This document shows positions 8,484 to 16,338 of a stretch of 64,000 nucleotides of DNA, piece by piece (the first letter of the stretch is position 1; each line of letters begins with the position of its first letter). The notes beneath the pieces were generated by a model, which was not told where the DNA came from, did not search any database, and worked only from the letters and a program-made list of their open reading frames with translations. Source of the stretch: Chryseobacterium sp. (GTDB taxonomy: Bacteria; Bacteroidota; Bacteroidia; Flavobacteriales; Weeksellaceae); assembly GCF_029240215.1 (NCBI RefSeq), contig NZ_JARBTK010000006.1, forward strand, positions 1 through 64,000, in the 5' to 3' direction. A program made the translations under genes and the position numbers.

Positions 8484-9161
8484 ATGAATGAAGTGAATAA
8501 AACCATTGCTGTTTTACAAAAACGAAAGTACGAATTATTGCTTTTTGCATTAACCCAACATCTGTTTATCGGTATTTTTATTACCGATTTAGATTTTTAC
8601 ACGAGGGTAATTTGGCCCATCAATATGCTGGTTTTGGGACTGGGAAGCATTTTTATGTTTACGGGAAAACACAGTTGGAGACATTGGTTCCGTAATATTC
8701 AATTTATTGTGGTGCTATTGTTGCCTATCGGGATACCGTTTTTTAAAGATATTCCGTGGTATTTTACTTTACTGAATATCAACTATGTTATATTTTTTGC
8801 CTTTCTGTTTATAGAATTACTGCGGTTTTTGCTAAAACCAGGATACATCAACACCGATATTATTTCGGCATCTGTTTGCGGTTATTTTTTATTGATAGAA
8901 ATATCCGTTTTTATGTTGCAGTATTTTATGTACCAAAACCCACAATCTTTTAAAGGAATGGATACCTCTTCGCCTGCTTCCATTTATACCGACTTGGTTT
9001 ATTTCTGTTCGATAACCTTTACCAGCATTGGCTTTGGCGACATTACACCCAATAATCACGTTACCAAACTCATCACTTCTTTTATCGGCATTGCCGGACA
9101 GTTTTACAGTGTGATTTTGGTGGGTATTCTTTTAAGTAAATTTTCAAACAAGGCAGATTAA
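8484..9161 (+). CDS. K+-channel-type ion channel protein
   Basis: Integral membrane protein of 225 residues. The C-terminal pore module has helix, P-loop and helix around T180-S-I-G-F-G-D186, which matches the K+ selectivity filter T-x-G-Y/F-G-D. It is preceded by several hydrophobic helices (about residues 15-34, 43-60, 67-84, 90-112 and 128-150) in place of a typical charged voltage sensor. No cytoplasmic RCK/TrkA domain follows. K+ conductance across the inner membrane is expected; gating is unknown. The TMEM175-like gene starts 21 bases after its stop and the bestrophin gene follows that by 19 bases, so the three form a tight transcription unit. Confidence 0.85.
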   Translation: MNEVNKTIAVLQKRKYELLLFALTQHLFIGIFITDLDFYTRVIWPINMLVLGLGSIFMFTGKHSWRHWFRNIQFIVVLLLPIGIPFFKDIPWYFTLLNINYVIFFAFLFIELLRFLLKPGYINTDIISASVCGYFLLIEISVFMLQYFMYQNPQSFKGMDTSSPASIYTDLVYFCSITFTSIGFGDITPNNHVTKLITSFIGIAGQFYSVILVGILLSKFSNKAD

Positions 9162-9182
9162 ATCAATTAATAATTAAAAAAA

Positions 9183-9809
9183 ATGACACCTTACAATAAA
9201 TTAGCAGGACAAAGCACAGGTAGGATTGAAGCGTTGAGCGATGCCGTTTTTGCTGTGGCGATGACCCTTTTGGTACTGGAAATAAAAGTGCCCGAGTTTC
9301 ACGAAAAAATTACCGATAAAAAACTGATGTCAGGTTTTTTGGACCTGATGCCGAAATTTCTGGTCTATTTTTTAAGTTTTATTACTGCCGGAATATTTTG
9401 GGTAGGTCAATCTGCACAGTTTAAATATATCAAAAACAGCGACAGGAATATCACTTGGTTTAATTTATTGTTCCTGCTTTTCATCTCTGTTTTGCCATTT
9501 TCTACCGCTTTTTTGGGCGATCATATTTCTTCTAAGTTTTCAATCTTTTTGTATTGGTTAAATATTTTTCTTTTAGGAACGATGCTCTACATCAATTGGG
9601 AATATGCCAGAAAAAACAACTTTATTTCGGAAGAGATGAAGGAAACAGTTTATAGTCCTTTAAAAAGGCGGATGATTTGGTCACAGATACTCTATTTTGC
9701 CGGAGCTTTGTTGTGCTTTATCAATATTTATTTAAGTATTATAGCCATTATTGCTATTCAGCTTAATCAGGCTTTTGCCTTTATCGGAAACAAAAAACAA
9801 GACGCTTAA
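9183..9809 (+). CDS. TMEM175 (DUF1211) family potassium channel protein
   Basis: Membrane protein of 208 residues with about six transmembrane helices. The first helix carries the family signature GRIEALSDAVFAVAMTLLVL; TMEM175 proteins have FSDAVFAIAxTLL. In bacteria they form tetrameric K+-permeable channels without the TVGYG filter. The length fits one six-helix repeat. It sits between a filter-type K+ channel gene and a bestrophin gene with very short spacers. Two different cation pathways beside an anion pathway suggest charge-balanced ion movement; this is an inference from context. Confidence 0.88.
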   Translation: MTPYNKLAGQSTGRIEALSDAVFAVAMTLLVLEIKVPEFHEKITDKKLMSGFLDLMPKFLVYFLSFITAGIFWVGQSAQFKYIKNSDRNITWFNLLFLLFISVLPFSTAFLGDHISSKFSIFLYWLNIFLLGTMLYINWEYARKNNFISEEMKETVYSPLKRRMIWSQILYFAGALLCFINIYLSIIAIIAIQLNQAFAFIGNKKQDA

Positions 9810-9828
9810 ATGCTAAAAATTTAAAATC

Positions 9829-10845
9829 GTGAACATATCAAGCCATTACAAACTCCTACACTTCATCCCGTGGACGAGAACGAAGATTTACAGAATGCTT
9901 TTATTGAGCGTTGTTCCAACCGCATTATTTTATTTTTTAGACATAAAATGGTTGGCAATTCCGTGGGTTCCGGTGGCGTTGTTGGGTACGGCAACCGCTT
10001 TCATTTCGGGGTTTAAAAATACCCAAACCTATAACCGAAGTTGGGAAGCCCGACAAATTTATGGTGCAATCATCAACAGTAGCAGAGCTTTTGGGATAAT
10101 GGTGAAAGATTTTATCCGTTCAGAAGATAAAACGCTCGAAAAACAACTTCATCAGGAAATTATTTACCGCCATTTTGCCTGGCTCACCGCATTGCGATTT
10201 CAACTTCGGGAAACAAAAAGCTGGGAAAACGTAAAAACCAAGAGCTATAACCGTGAGTATCTCAACTATTATAAAGTTCCTGAATGGGAAAGCAGTTTGG
10301 ATGAAGAATTAAAACCGTTTTTAAATGAAGAAGAACGCCAATATATTTTGTCGACCAAAAACAGGGCTACTCAAATCATTGTCCAACAGTCATCCATATT
10401 CAAAAAATTGAATGAAACTGGCGTGATTTCCGATTACAATTATGTAGCCTTAGAAAATCAATTAAAAGATTTGTACGACCAACAAGGCAAGTGCGAACGG
10501 ATTAAAAATTTCCCTTATCCACGTCAGTTTTCGAGCATCAATATTTATTTTACCAACTTATTTTGTATCCTGTTGCCGTTTGGGTTCATTGGTGAATTTT
10601 CAAAAATGATTAAAGATTTTGGAGAAAATATTGTTTGGTTGACCATTCCTTTCAGTATCATTTTGGGCTGGGTCTTTTTGGTTTTAGAACAAATAGGCGA
10701 AAGCACCGAAAACCCTTTTGAAGGCAGTGCAAACGATATTCCGATTACACAGATTAGCAGAAATATAGAAATTGATTTAAGGGAAATGCTGGGCGAAAAA
10801 GATTTGCCACCGGCGATTGCAACGCAGAATAACATTGTGTTGTAA
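9829..10845 (+). CDS. Bestrophin family anion channel
   Basis: The 338-residue protein starts at GTG (9829), 19 bases after the TMEM175-like stop; no ATG nearby preserves the family N-terminus (HFIPWTRTKIYRMLLLS). Features of the bestrophin/UPF0187 family are two N-terminal membrane helices, the motif NRSWEARQIYGAIINSSR, a long helical cytoplasmic part, and PYPRQFSSINIYFTNLFCILLPFGFIGE. Eukaryotic bestrophins conduct Cl- and HCO3-; some bacterial members conduct cations. The LCIB-type carbonic anhydrase gene lies 0.7 kb downstream on the same strand, which makes bicarbonate an attractive substrate by inference. Confidence 0.88.
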   Translation: MNISSHYKLLHFIPWTRTKIYRMLLLSVVPTALFYFLDIKWLAIPWVPVALLGTATAFISGFKNTQTYNRSWEARQIYGAIINSSRAFGIMVKDFIRSEDKTLEKQLHQEIIYRHFAWLTALRFQLRETKSWENVKTKSYNREYLNYYKVPEWESSLDEELKPFLNEEERQYILSTKNRATQIIVQQSSIFKKLNETGVISDYNYVALENQLKDLYDQQGKCERIKNFPYPRQFSSINIYFTNLFCILLPFGFIGEFSKMIKDFGENIVWLTIPFSIILGWVFLVLEQIGESTENPFEGSANDIPITQISRNIEIDLREMLGEKDLPPAIATQNNIVL

Positions 10846-10849
10846 AAAA

Positions 10850-10900
10850 GCCACGGATTCACAGATGAAGATTTCAAAAATAATCTGTGCATTTATGGCA
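10850..10900. repeat. GTGCATCTGTGGC palindrome, copy 4
   Basis: Arms GCCACGGATTCACAGAT and AATCTGTGCATTTATGGCA, with several mismatches, starting four bases after the bestrophin stop. Confidence 0.8.
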
Positions 10901-10958
10901 AAAAAATGTTGTATTAGAAATTTAAAACAAAGAAATCAGCAGAGGGCATTAATAAAAA

Positions 10959-10977
10959 AATCTGTGCATCTGTGGCA
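10959..10977. repeat. GTGCATCTGTGGC palindrome, half copy 5
   Basis: Right arm AATCTGTGCATCTGTGGC alone, 15 bases before the GxxExxY start. It forms an inverted pair with the half copy after that gene. Confidence 0.8.
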
Positions 10978-10991
10978 AAAAAAATTAAAAA

Positions 10992-11363
10992 ATGGAATTT
11001 CTATTAAAAGAAGAAACTTATAAAATTATAGGCATTTGTATGGAGGTGCATAATACCCTTGGTGCAGGGTTTTTAGAAATTGTTTACAAAGATGCTCTAG
11101 AAATTGAATTTAGCCGAGCTGGAATATTTTATGAAAGAGAAAAGCAATATGAAGTAAATTACAAAGGCATAATTCTTCCTCATAAATTTTACGCTGATTT
11201 TGTAGTTTTTGATAAAGTTATTTTAGAAATTAAAGGAACAAAAGATATTGCAAATGAGCACATTGCACAAGCTATCAATTATTTAAAAGTTTCACAGAAC
11301 AAAATTGCATTGATAGTAAACTTCGGAGAATTAAAATTGAATTATAAAAGATTGATTTTGTAG
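10992..11363 (+). CDS. GxxExxY family protein (PD-(D/E)XK-like)
   Basis: Small protein of 123 residues with the naming motif G26-x-x-E29-x-x-Y32 (GFLEIVY). Its nuclease-like core has D69 in FYADFVVF and E79-x-K81 in VILEIKG, the pattern of the PD-(D/E)XK fold. It ends in the usual YKRLIL. The family is very common in Bacteroidota and other phyla, often in many copies per genome, and its function is not established. Here the gene is complete and sits alone between inverted copies of the GCCACAGATGCAC repeat, which breaks up an otherwise coherent channel/carbonic anhydrase block and looks like an insertion. Confidence 0.9.
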   Translation: MEFLLKEETYKIIGICMEVHNTLGAGFLEIVYKDALEIEFSRAGIFYEREKQYEVNYKGIILPHKFYADFVVFDKVILEIKGTKDIANEHIAQAINYLKVSQNKIALIVNFGELKLNYKRLIL

Positions 11364-11368
11364 AATAT

Positions 11369-11385
11369 GTCACAGATGCACGGAT
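11369..11385. repeat. GTGCATCTGTGGC palindrome, half copy 6
   Basis: Left arm GTCACAGATGCACGGAT, six bases after the GxxExxY stop. It is inverted relative to the half copy in front of that gene. Confidence 0.75.
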
Positions 11386-11430
11386 GAAATACATCTTGGT
11401 GTGTTATTGAGCAATGTAAATAAGAAAAAA

Positions 11431-11485
11431 AGCCACAGATGCACAGATAAGATCATTAAAACAAAAAATTTGTGCATCTGTGGCA
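11431..11485. repeat. GTGCATCTGTGGC palindrome, copy 7
   Basis: Arms AGCCACAGATGCACAGAT and AATTTGTGCATCTGTGGC around an AT-rich loop, about 30 bases before the LCIB-like start codon. It could act on the upstream region of that gene. Confidence 0.85.
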
Positions 11486-11514
11486 ATTAAAAAAAATTTA
11501 AAAAAACAACTATT

Positions 11515-12249
11515 ATGAGTTTACAAACAGTACAAAAATGGTATCCAAACGTTAAAACAACCGAAGATACCGTCAACAAATTATTAGACGTAATCGAAAA
11601 CAAATTAGGCTTAAAACCCAACCAACTGATGCACGCCGACAGTATGTGTTGCGATGATGTGAATGCCATTCAATATCCGCCAAGAGCATATGAAATGCTA
11701 GGACCCTTTCATATGGGAGGCTTGAATGGTTATCCGTTTGCAGGCGTTACGGGGATGAATGCCTTCGCACATCACGTTCCGGAAGATGGTGCGGTTGTAG
11801 TGTTTTATGCACCACATATCGGGATTACAAAAGATGGAACCATTGGTGAAATCCATAGAATTGGGCAAAGCGAAAATTCTGCTTGTTGCGGAGCATTAAA
11901 AGGAGCTTTGGGCAAGTTGCTGAACAACCAGATTGAAGCAGGAAACATTACTGATTTGGATTATCAAATGAACACCATCGAACAAATATTCTTGAAACAG
12001 GCAGACAGAATAAAATCGGCTAAAAATCAAATATTTGAAGCTACTGAAGTTATGTATGAAGCTATTAATGAACGTATTGAAACATTAGTAAGCAAAACAA
12101 ATTATCCTTGCAAGTATGTAATTCTTATTGGAGCGATTTTCATCAATGGCGATAAGGATATGGGATCATTCTGCCAGTATAAAAAATTTGAATATATCGA
12201 TCTGGAAACAATGGAGCGCAAAAGTCTGATGATGGAATATTATGAATGA
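11515..12249 (+). CDS. LCIB/C-type carbonic anhydrase domain protein
   Basis: The 244-residue soluble protein carries the signature of the limiting-CO2-inducible protein B/C family. It has HMGGLNGYPFAGVTGMNAF, AHHVPEDG, VFYAPHIGI and SACCGAL, in that order. Candidate zinc ligands are C45, H101 and C125 (or the neighbouring C46/C124). D47 and R57 lie ten residues apart, like the Asp/Arg pair of the active diatom enzyme. These proteins fold like beta-carbonic anhydrases and catalyse or sense CO2/HCO3-. In green algae LCIB works with bestrophin-like bicarbonate channels; a bestrophin gene lies just upstream here. The helical C-terminal third (about residues 130-200) is less conserved. No signal peptide is seen, so it is cytoplasmic. 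Confidence 0.85.
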   Translation: MSLQTVQKWYPNVKTTEDTVNKLLDVIENKLGLKPNQLMHADSMCCDDVNAIQYPPRAYEMLGPFHMGGLNGYPFAGVTGMNAFAHHVPEDGAVVVFYAPHIGITKDGTIGEIHRIGQSENSACCGALKGALGKLLNNQIEAGNITDLDYQMNTIEQIFLKQADRIKSAKNQIFEATEVMYEAINERIETLVSKTNYPCKYVILIGAIFINGDKDMGSFCQYKKFEYIDLETMERKSLMMEYYE

Positions 12250-12469
12250 TTATTTATTATATGTGTTCAAAAAAATTTAATGATTAAAGCAATCTGATGA
12301 TTTTTAGTTACGGGAGTGCTGGAAACAGGAATTATATTGGCATATATATCAACTGCCTTATTATCTGTCATAAACAATAATTGGTAATTGGAGCTCAAAT
12401 AAATGCAATAATGAAAAAATCAAATGATTACTGTAATAACATTGAAGAGATTAGCTATTAAATTCACTG
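12250..12469. other. Non-coding gap with possible remnant of a membrane-protein end
   Basis: No complete gene is seen. The frame from about 12301 to 12388 reads as a hydrophobic segment (VTGVLETGIILAYISTALLS, then VINNNW and stop) but is closed by a stop just upstream and has no start. It may be the decayed C-terminus of a transport protein. The rest is AT-rich without structure. Confidence 0.25.
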
Positions 12470-12507
12470 ACTGTATTTGAATAATATGATTCAAATACAG
12501 TTTTTTA
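12470..12507 (+). terminator. Terminator closing the LCIB-like block
   Basis: Perfect 13-bp stem ACTGTATTTGAAT / ATTCAAATACAGT with a six-base loop and six T. It is the first strong terminator after the LCIB-like gene, 220 bases from its stop. Confidence 0.8.
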
Positions 12508-12599
12508 AGACCAAAAATTTCATTTATAAACAATACAACTATATCTCCTTAGTCTCCCATCACCAATCTATAAATTGCGTGTTTATTCGAAAGTAAATC

Positions 12600-13283
12600 C
12601 TATTGATAAATCCACATCAAAACCGGTTTTTGAAATCTTTGGATCATCGGATCAATTTCCCGCATCGCATTATTGGAAATCGTAGGACAGCCCCACCCTT
12701 CCGGTGAACCGTTTGGAAAAACTTCTTCGTCACTCATCAAATTCCATGAATGGAAGACTATAAACCTTTTCAAAGCATTACTATTGGTTTCTTCAAGACC
12801 CTGCATCAGATATTTAACATTGATTCCCCAATCGCTATAACCTCTTCCTGAAAGTTTATATTTTCCCAATGATGAAAGATGGCTGCCATCTTCATTGCTG
12901 AATTTTGGATTTTCTTTTGATTCATCATGACTCCACGAATTTGTCCCGCAGCCATGACCAACCAGATATTTCTTTGAAATTTTATTTTGTTTAAAATCCC
13001 AAACCACAAAACGATTCACTCCGGAATGCAGACTCATATCAATTAAGATACAGAAATCGGTATTCATCTTTCTGGCTTTACAAAATTCAAAGGCTTCTTT
13101 CGCTTTATTTTTTGTTTTAATTATGTTTAATTCAGGCTTTTGTATTTCTGTGACTATTTCATTTTTAGAAATAATGGCATCAACAATCTTTTTCGGCTCA
13201 TTTTTACAAGACGAAAAAATAAACACGAGGAAAAATAGACGAATAATTCTCACAGATTTATTTATAATGTAGAAAAATCCCAT
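12600..13283 (-). CDS. Murein L,D-transpeptidase catalytic domain protein (YkuD_2-like)
   Basis: Lipoprotein of 227 residues with signal RLFFLVFIFSSC (lipobox cysteine near residue 26). The catalytic domain runs from about residue 75 with CILIDMSLHSGVNRFVVWD. It has GHGCGTNSWS, then SSLGKYKLSGRGYSDWG, and the active-site segment FHSWNLMSDEE...EGWGCPTIS, where the cysteine in GCP is the probable nucleophile. This fits the murein L,D-transpeptidase catalytic domain family, which acts on peptidoglycan stem peptides in the periplasm. The ATG overlaps the 3' end of the upstream TIGR02117-like gene by 26 bases, so the two are translationally coupled. Confidence 0.85.
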   Translation of the reverse strand: MGFFYIINKSVRIIRLFFLVFIFSSCKNEPKKIVDAIISKNEIVTEIQKPELNIIKTKNKAKEAFEFCKARKMNTDFCILIDMSLHSGVNRFVVWDFKQNKISKKYLVGHGCGTNSWSHDESKENPKFSNEDGSHLSSLGKYKLSGRGYSDWGINVKYLMQGLEETNSNALKRFIVFHSWNLMSDEEVFPNGSPEGWGCPTISNNAMREIDPMIQRFQKPVLMWIYQ

Positions 13284-13941
13284 AATCAGTTGGAGTCCAT
13301 AATGCAGCTTTTTGTCCGGCAGCTTTTAAGGCATTGTTTGACCAGGTATTGCATGTATTGAGAAAACTGTATTTTCCCTGTGCATCGTAAAAAGCATCAT
13401 TATCACTATATACAGCATTGGTCGGAATAAAAATAAAATTACCGTTTTTATCTCTGTCAAATTTAGCATCGATAAATTTAACCAATTCTTTATACTGGCT
13501 TCTGCTGATCATAATTTTCTTACAATCATTAGCTTCTGTCATCGTTTTGTAGTAAGAACAATGCATTGCAGACTCACTAAGCCAGAAAGCTGCCTTAAAA
13601 GCGGTTGAAAATTTCAGATCTGCCCAAGTTGGCGTATCCAGATAAAAACCTTTGTCGCCCCACCCTATTCCTACGTAATTGTAATCTGTTCTTTTAGATT
13701 TCGTGTTGGCAAAAGGAATCTTAGAACTCCAGTCGTACAGATCGTTTTTTACAGGCATTACAATATCTGTGTGAACGCCATTGGTGTAAATATAGATAGG
13801 AATTTCTTTTTTCTCGCCATCCTCTTTAGCCGAAACTTCTATGAAAGGAAGCGCAAGTCCCAAAAGAACATACAGCACAACAATTCCGAGGATAATTCCT
13901 AAGGTTTTTAAAATGTAAATCAATATAATTTTAGCGGTCAT
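13258..13941 (-). CDS. TIGR02117/DUF2459 family protein
   Basis: Protein of 227 residues with one N-terminal membrane helix (residues 4-33) and an extracytoplasmic domain. Recognisable family features are TNGVHTDIVMPV, NYVGIGWGDKGFYLDTP and FLNTCNTWSNNALKAAG near the end. The conserved His, Asp and Cys suggest a cysteine-hydrolase-like fold, but no activity is established for the family. It overlaps the following L,D-transpeptidase-like lipoprotein gene, which argues for a shared envelope role. It has no recognisable promoter box in the 80 bases before its ATG. Confidence 0.85.
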   Translation of the reverse strand: MTAKIILIYILKTLGIILGIVVLYVLLGLALPFIEVSAKEDGEKKEIPIYIYTNGVHTDIVMPVKNDLYDWSSKIPFANTKSKRTDYNYVGIGWGDKGFYLDTPTWADLKFSTAFKAAFWLSESAMHCSYYKTMTEANDCKKIMISRSQYKELVKFIDAKFDRDKNGNFIFIPTNAVYSDNDAFYDAQGKYSFLNTCNTWSNNALKAAGQKAALWTPTDYGIFLHYK

Positions 13942-13992
13942 GTTTCTAAATCTTGATTAATAAAATTTAATTTTCAATTTTTCGTAAAAGTA

Positions 13993-14023
13993 TTTGTTTT
14001 AATCGGAAAAATCAGTAAATTTA
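13993..14023 (+). promoter_or_regulatory. Bacteroidota-type promoter for a small ORF
   Basis: TTTG at 13993-13996, exactly 19 bases, then TAAATTTA at 14016-14023 (consensus TTTG-N19-21-TAnnTTTG with one mismatch). The small basic ORF begins 19 bases downstream. Confidence 0.5.
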
Positions 14024-14042
14024 GATAGTAAACTTTCACAAT

Positions 14043-14123
14043 ATGCACAAAAACACGAAATCTCAGAAAAGATTCAAAGTAAGAGTAAAAACAGCTCCTA
14101 AAAGGGTACCAAAAAAACGTTGA
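14043..14123 (+). CDS. Possible small, very basic peptide (26 aa)
   Basis: ATG to TGA frame of 26 codons reading MHKNTKSQKRFKVRVKTAPK followed by RVPKKR. Twelve of 26 residues are Lys or Arg and there is no acidic residue. A good promoter lies immediately upstream and no overlapping gene exists, so expression is plausible. Such peptides are easily missed by gene callers; size and charge recall ribosome-associated small proteins, but no family is recognised. The remaining gap to 14314 shows no other gene. Confidence 0.4.
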   Translation: MHKNTKSQKRFKVRVKTAPKRVPKKR

Positions 14124-14314
14124 TTTTTGAGAGATTTTATCTCCTGAAAGTCAATTTTTTCTTTTATAGGAAAGGCTTTTTTTAAATTTACCGGCCATGA
14201 TCTTTCTATCTCCTTAAGCTAAAACTTCAAGGCATGATCAACAACCCTCTTTATTTTTGGAACCGAAAATTCCGAACAGGATAATTAACCAATAATTTTA
14301 GCTCAAAATACAAT

Positions 14315-15247
14315 TCAGGATCGGTCTAAAAATTCGATATTTCTCTTCAAGCCCGCAAATTTGGTCCTTTTTACAGGAGATTTTCGGAATACTTCTGAGA
14401 ATAATTCTTGAGTAAGCTCTTTCCATTCTCCTTTTTTAAAGTTTTTTAAAAATTCGTTGGGCTTAAATCTGCTCTGAAGATTCGGAGCCGAAAAACGATT
14501 CCACGGACAGACATCCTGACAGATATCGCAACCGAACATCCAGTCTTCCATTCTGTCTTTGAAATAATCCGGAATCTCATCCTTCAGTTCTATCGTTGCA
14601 TAGGAAATACATTTGCTTCCGTCAATAATCTTATCAGAAACAATTGCATCTGTAGGACAGGCATCAATACACTTTCTGCAGCTGCCGCAATGGTCGGTCG
14701 TCTCATTGTCTGCAATCAATTCCAGATCACAGATAATTTCAGCCAGAAAATAAAATGAACCGCTTTGTTTTGTAATTAAATTGGCATTCTTCCCCACCCA
14801 ACCGATTCCCGATTTCTTTGCCCAGCTTCGTTCTAAAACCGGCGCAGAATCTACAAACACCCGGAAACCAAAATCGCCGATCTCCTGTTGTAATTCGACA
14901 ACCATCTCACGAAGAATTTCTTTGATCACTTCATGATAATCTTCCGCATAAGCATACTTGGAAATTTTATAATTCTCTACAGTCGAAATCTTTTCTTCAG
15001 GAAAATAATTATATGAAAGAGAAATGACGGATTTTGAACCCTCCACCAGCAATCTCGGGTCGAGTCTTTTGTCGAAATGATTTTCCATATATTTCATTTC
15101 ACCATGGAAATTGTTTTTGAGCCATTTTTCAAGATGTCGGGCATCATCTTCGAGGAAATCTGCTTTTGAGATACCACAATTCTGAAACCCAAAACTTTTG
15201 GCTTTGGCTTTTATTAATTGAGAATATTTTTCGGCAGTTGAATTCAT
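14315..15247 (-). CDS. queG: Epoxyqueuosine reductase QueG
   Basis: The 310-residue cytoplasmic enzyme reduces epoxyqueuosine to queuosine at tRNA position 34, using cobalamin and two 4Fe-4S clusters. The cluster motifs are plain: [16 protein letters not shown] and [11 protein letters not shown]. The N-terminal cobalamin-binding part includes [19 protein letters not shown] and the conserved YHEVIKE region. I start at the ATG at 15247 (MNSTAEKY); the one at 15262 lies inside a TAGTTTTG promoter box and is unlikely. The usual C-terminal HEAT repeats of longer homologues are absent, which is normal for this short form. Confidence 0.93.
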   Translation of the reverse strand: MNSTAEKYSQLIKAKAKSFGFQNCGISKADFLEDDARHLEKWLKNNFHGEMKYMENHFDKRLDPRLLVEGSKSVISLSYNYFPEEKISTVENYKISKYAYAEDYHEVIKEILREMVVELQQEIGDFGFRVFVDSAPVLERSWAKKSGIGWVGKNANLITKQSGSFYFLAEIICDLELIADNETTDHCGSCRKCIDACPTDAIVSDKIIDGSKCISYATIELKDEIPDYFKDRMEDWMFGCDICQDVCPWNRFSAPNLQSRFKPNEFLKNFKKGEWKELTQELFSEVFRKSPVKRTKFAGLKRNIEFLDRS

Positions 15248-15261
15248 TATTTTACATTGCA

Positions 15262-15269
15262 AAACTAAG
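15262..15269 (-). promoter_or_regulatory. Promoter -7 box of queG
   Basis: TAGTTTTG on the minus strand matches TAnnTTTG. It lies 15 bases before the queG ATG and supports choosing the second start codon. Confidence 0.5.
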
Positions 15270-15352
15270 ATTATTTTATAAATTTGTTGCTCTTTGGATT
15301 TGTGAAAAATTCACACTCCATTTATTCATTTAACTCTAAATAAACAAATATT

Positions 15353-15652
15353 ATGTCATTAGCAGAAGTTTTAAAATCAGGAAATTACCACTTAATCGAC
15401 GTTCGTGAACCCATGGAACTTGAGATGGACGGAAGTATTGACGGTGCTCAAAATATCCCATTGGGTGAAGTAGAAGATAGAAAAGAAGAAATTTTATCTG
15501 TTGAAAAACCAGTAGTTTTATTCTGCAGAAGCGGAAACAGAAGCGGGAAAGCTTTAGATTTTCTTGAATCTCAGGGTTTGAAAGAAGGCTACAACGGCGG
15601 CGGATGGGCTGAGCTGAAAGCACATTTGGAAGCAACTCAAGGAACTTTTTAA
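15353..15652 (+). CDS. Single-domain rhodanese-like protein
   Basis: Small cytoplasmic protein of 99 residues made of one rhodanese domain: HLIDVREPMELEMDGSIDGA, then NIPLGEV, the active-site loop LFCRSGNRSGKA and GYNGGGW. The cysteine in FCRSGNRSG is the sulfur-accepting residue. The domain carries persulfide in sulfur transfer, but partner and pathway cannot be read from the sequence. A terminator overlaps the stop codon, so the gene is monocistronic or the last of a short transcript. Confidence 0.9.
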   Translation: MSLAEVLKSGNYHLIDVREPMELEMDGSIDGAQNIPLGEVEDRKEEILSVEKPVVLFCRSGNRSGKALDFLESQGLKEGYNGGGWAELKAHLEATQGTF

Positions 15653-15666
15653 GTTCCTTTTTTTAT
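15638..15666 (+). terminator. Terminator overlapping the rhodanese stop codon
   Basis: AAGGAACTT / AAGTTCCTT with a three-base loop and a T tract. The stop codon TAA lies in the loop and stem. Confidence 0.8.
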
Positions 15667-15682
15667 TTAATATCTCTTAATC

Positions 15683-16300
15683 ATGAGTCTTAAAGAAAAT
15701 TTCACCAACCTTTGTCTACAATTTAATGAAGATCATATTTTCATTGGAAATCTTTGGACAGAAATTGAAAAGAAATATTCTGAAAAAGGACGACATTATC
15801 ACAACCTGACTCATCTGGAAAATATATTTTCTGAATTGGAATTGGTGAAAGATAAAATCCGGAATTTTAATACTATTTCATTTTCTGTTTTTTATCATGA
15901 CGTGATTTATGATCCAACTTCAAAACTGAATGAGGAAAAAAGTGCAGAATTTGCTGAATCAAGACTTCAAAAGTTAGGTTTAAATAAAACTGATCTTGCT
16001 GAAATTTCAGAACAGATTTTAGCAACAAAACCTCATCAGAAGTCACCAAACAATGACATCAATTATTTACTGGATGCAGATTTGTCTGTTTTGGGAAAAG
16101 ACCCTGAAACTTATTTAGATTATACCCAAAACATCAGAATAGAATATTCTATTTATCCTGGTTTTCTTTACAAACCGGGAAGAAAAAAGGTTTTGAAGCA
16201 TTTTTTGGAGCTCGAAAGTATTTTTAAAACTGAGTATTTTATTGATAAATATGAATTTTCGGCGAGAGAAAATATTGCATTAGAACTGAAAAGTTTTTAA
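15683..16300 (+). CDS. Predicted HD-superfamily metal-dependent phosphohydrolase
   Basis: Protein of 205 residues matching the COG4339 type of small HD proteins. It has GRHYHNLTHLENIF with the first His pair, SVFYHDVIYDP with the His-Asp doublet, and LLDADLSVLG with the last metal-binding Asp. The metal cluster would support hydrolysis of a phosphate ester or nucleotide; the substrate is unknown. No signal peptide is seen. The gene starts 30 bases after the rhodanese stop, beyond that gene's terminator. Confidence 0.82.
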   Translation: MSLKENFTNLCLQFNEDHIFIGNLWTEIEKKYSEKGRHYHNLTHLENIFSELELVKDKIRNFNTISFSVFYHDVIYDPTSKLNEEKSAEFAESRLQKLGLNKTDLAEISEQILATKPHQKSPNNDINYLLDADLSVLGKDPETYLDYTQNIRIEYSIYPGFLYKPGRKKVLKHFLELESIFKTEYFIDKYEFSARENIALELKSF

Positions 16301-16338
16301 TCTTGTTTACAATGCTCTGTTATATTTAACGACAGAAT

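Noticed and set aside
10817..11023. Short basic frame between bestrophin and GxxExxY
   Set aside because: It is made of the repeat arms translated and overlaps both genes.
7471..11485. CRISPR array
   Set aside because: The repeats are inverted pairs at irregular spacing separated by genes, not direct repeats with spacers.
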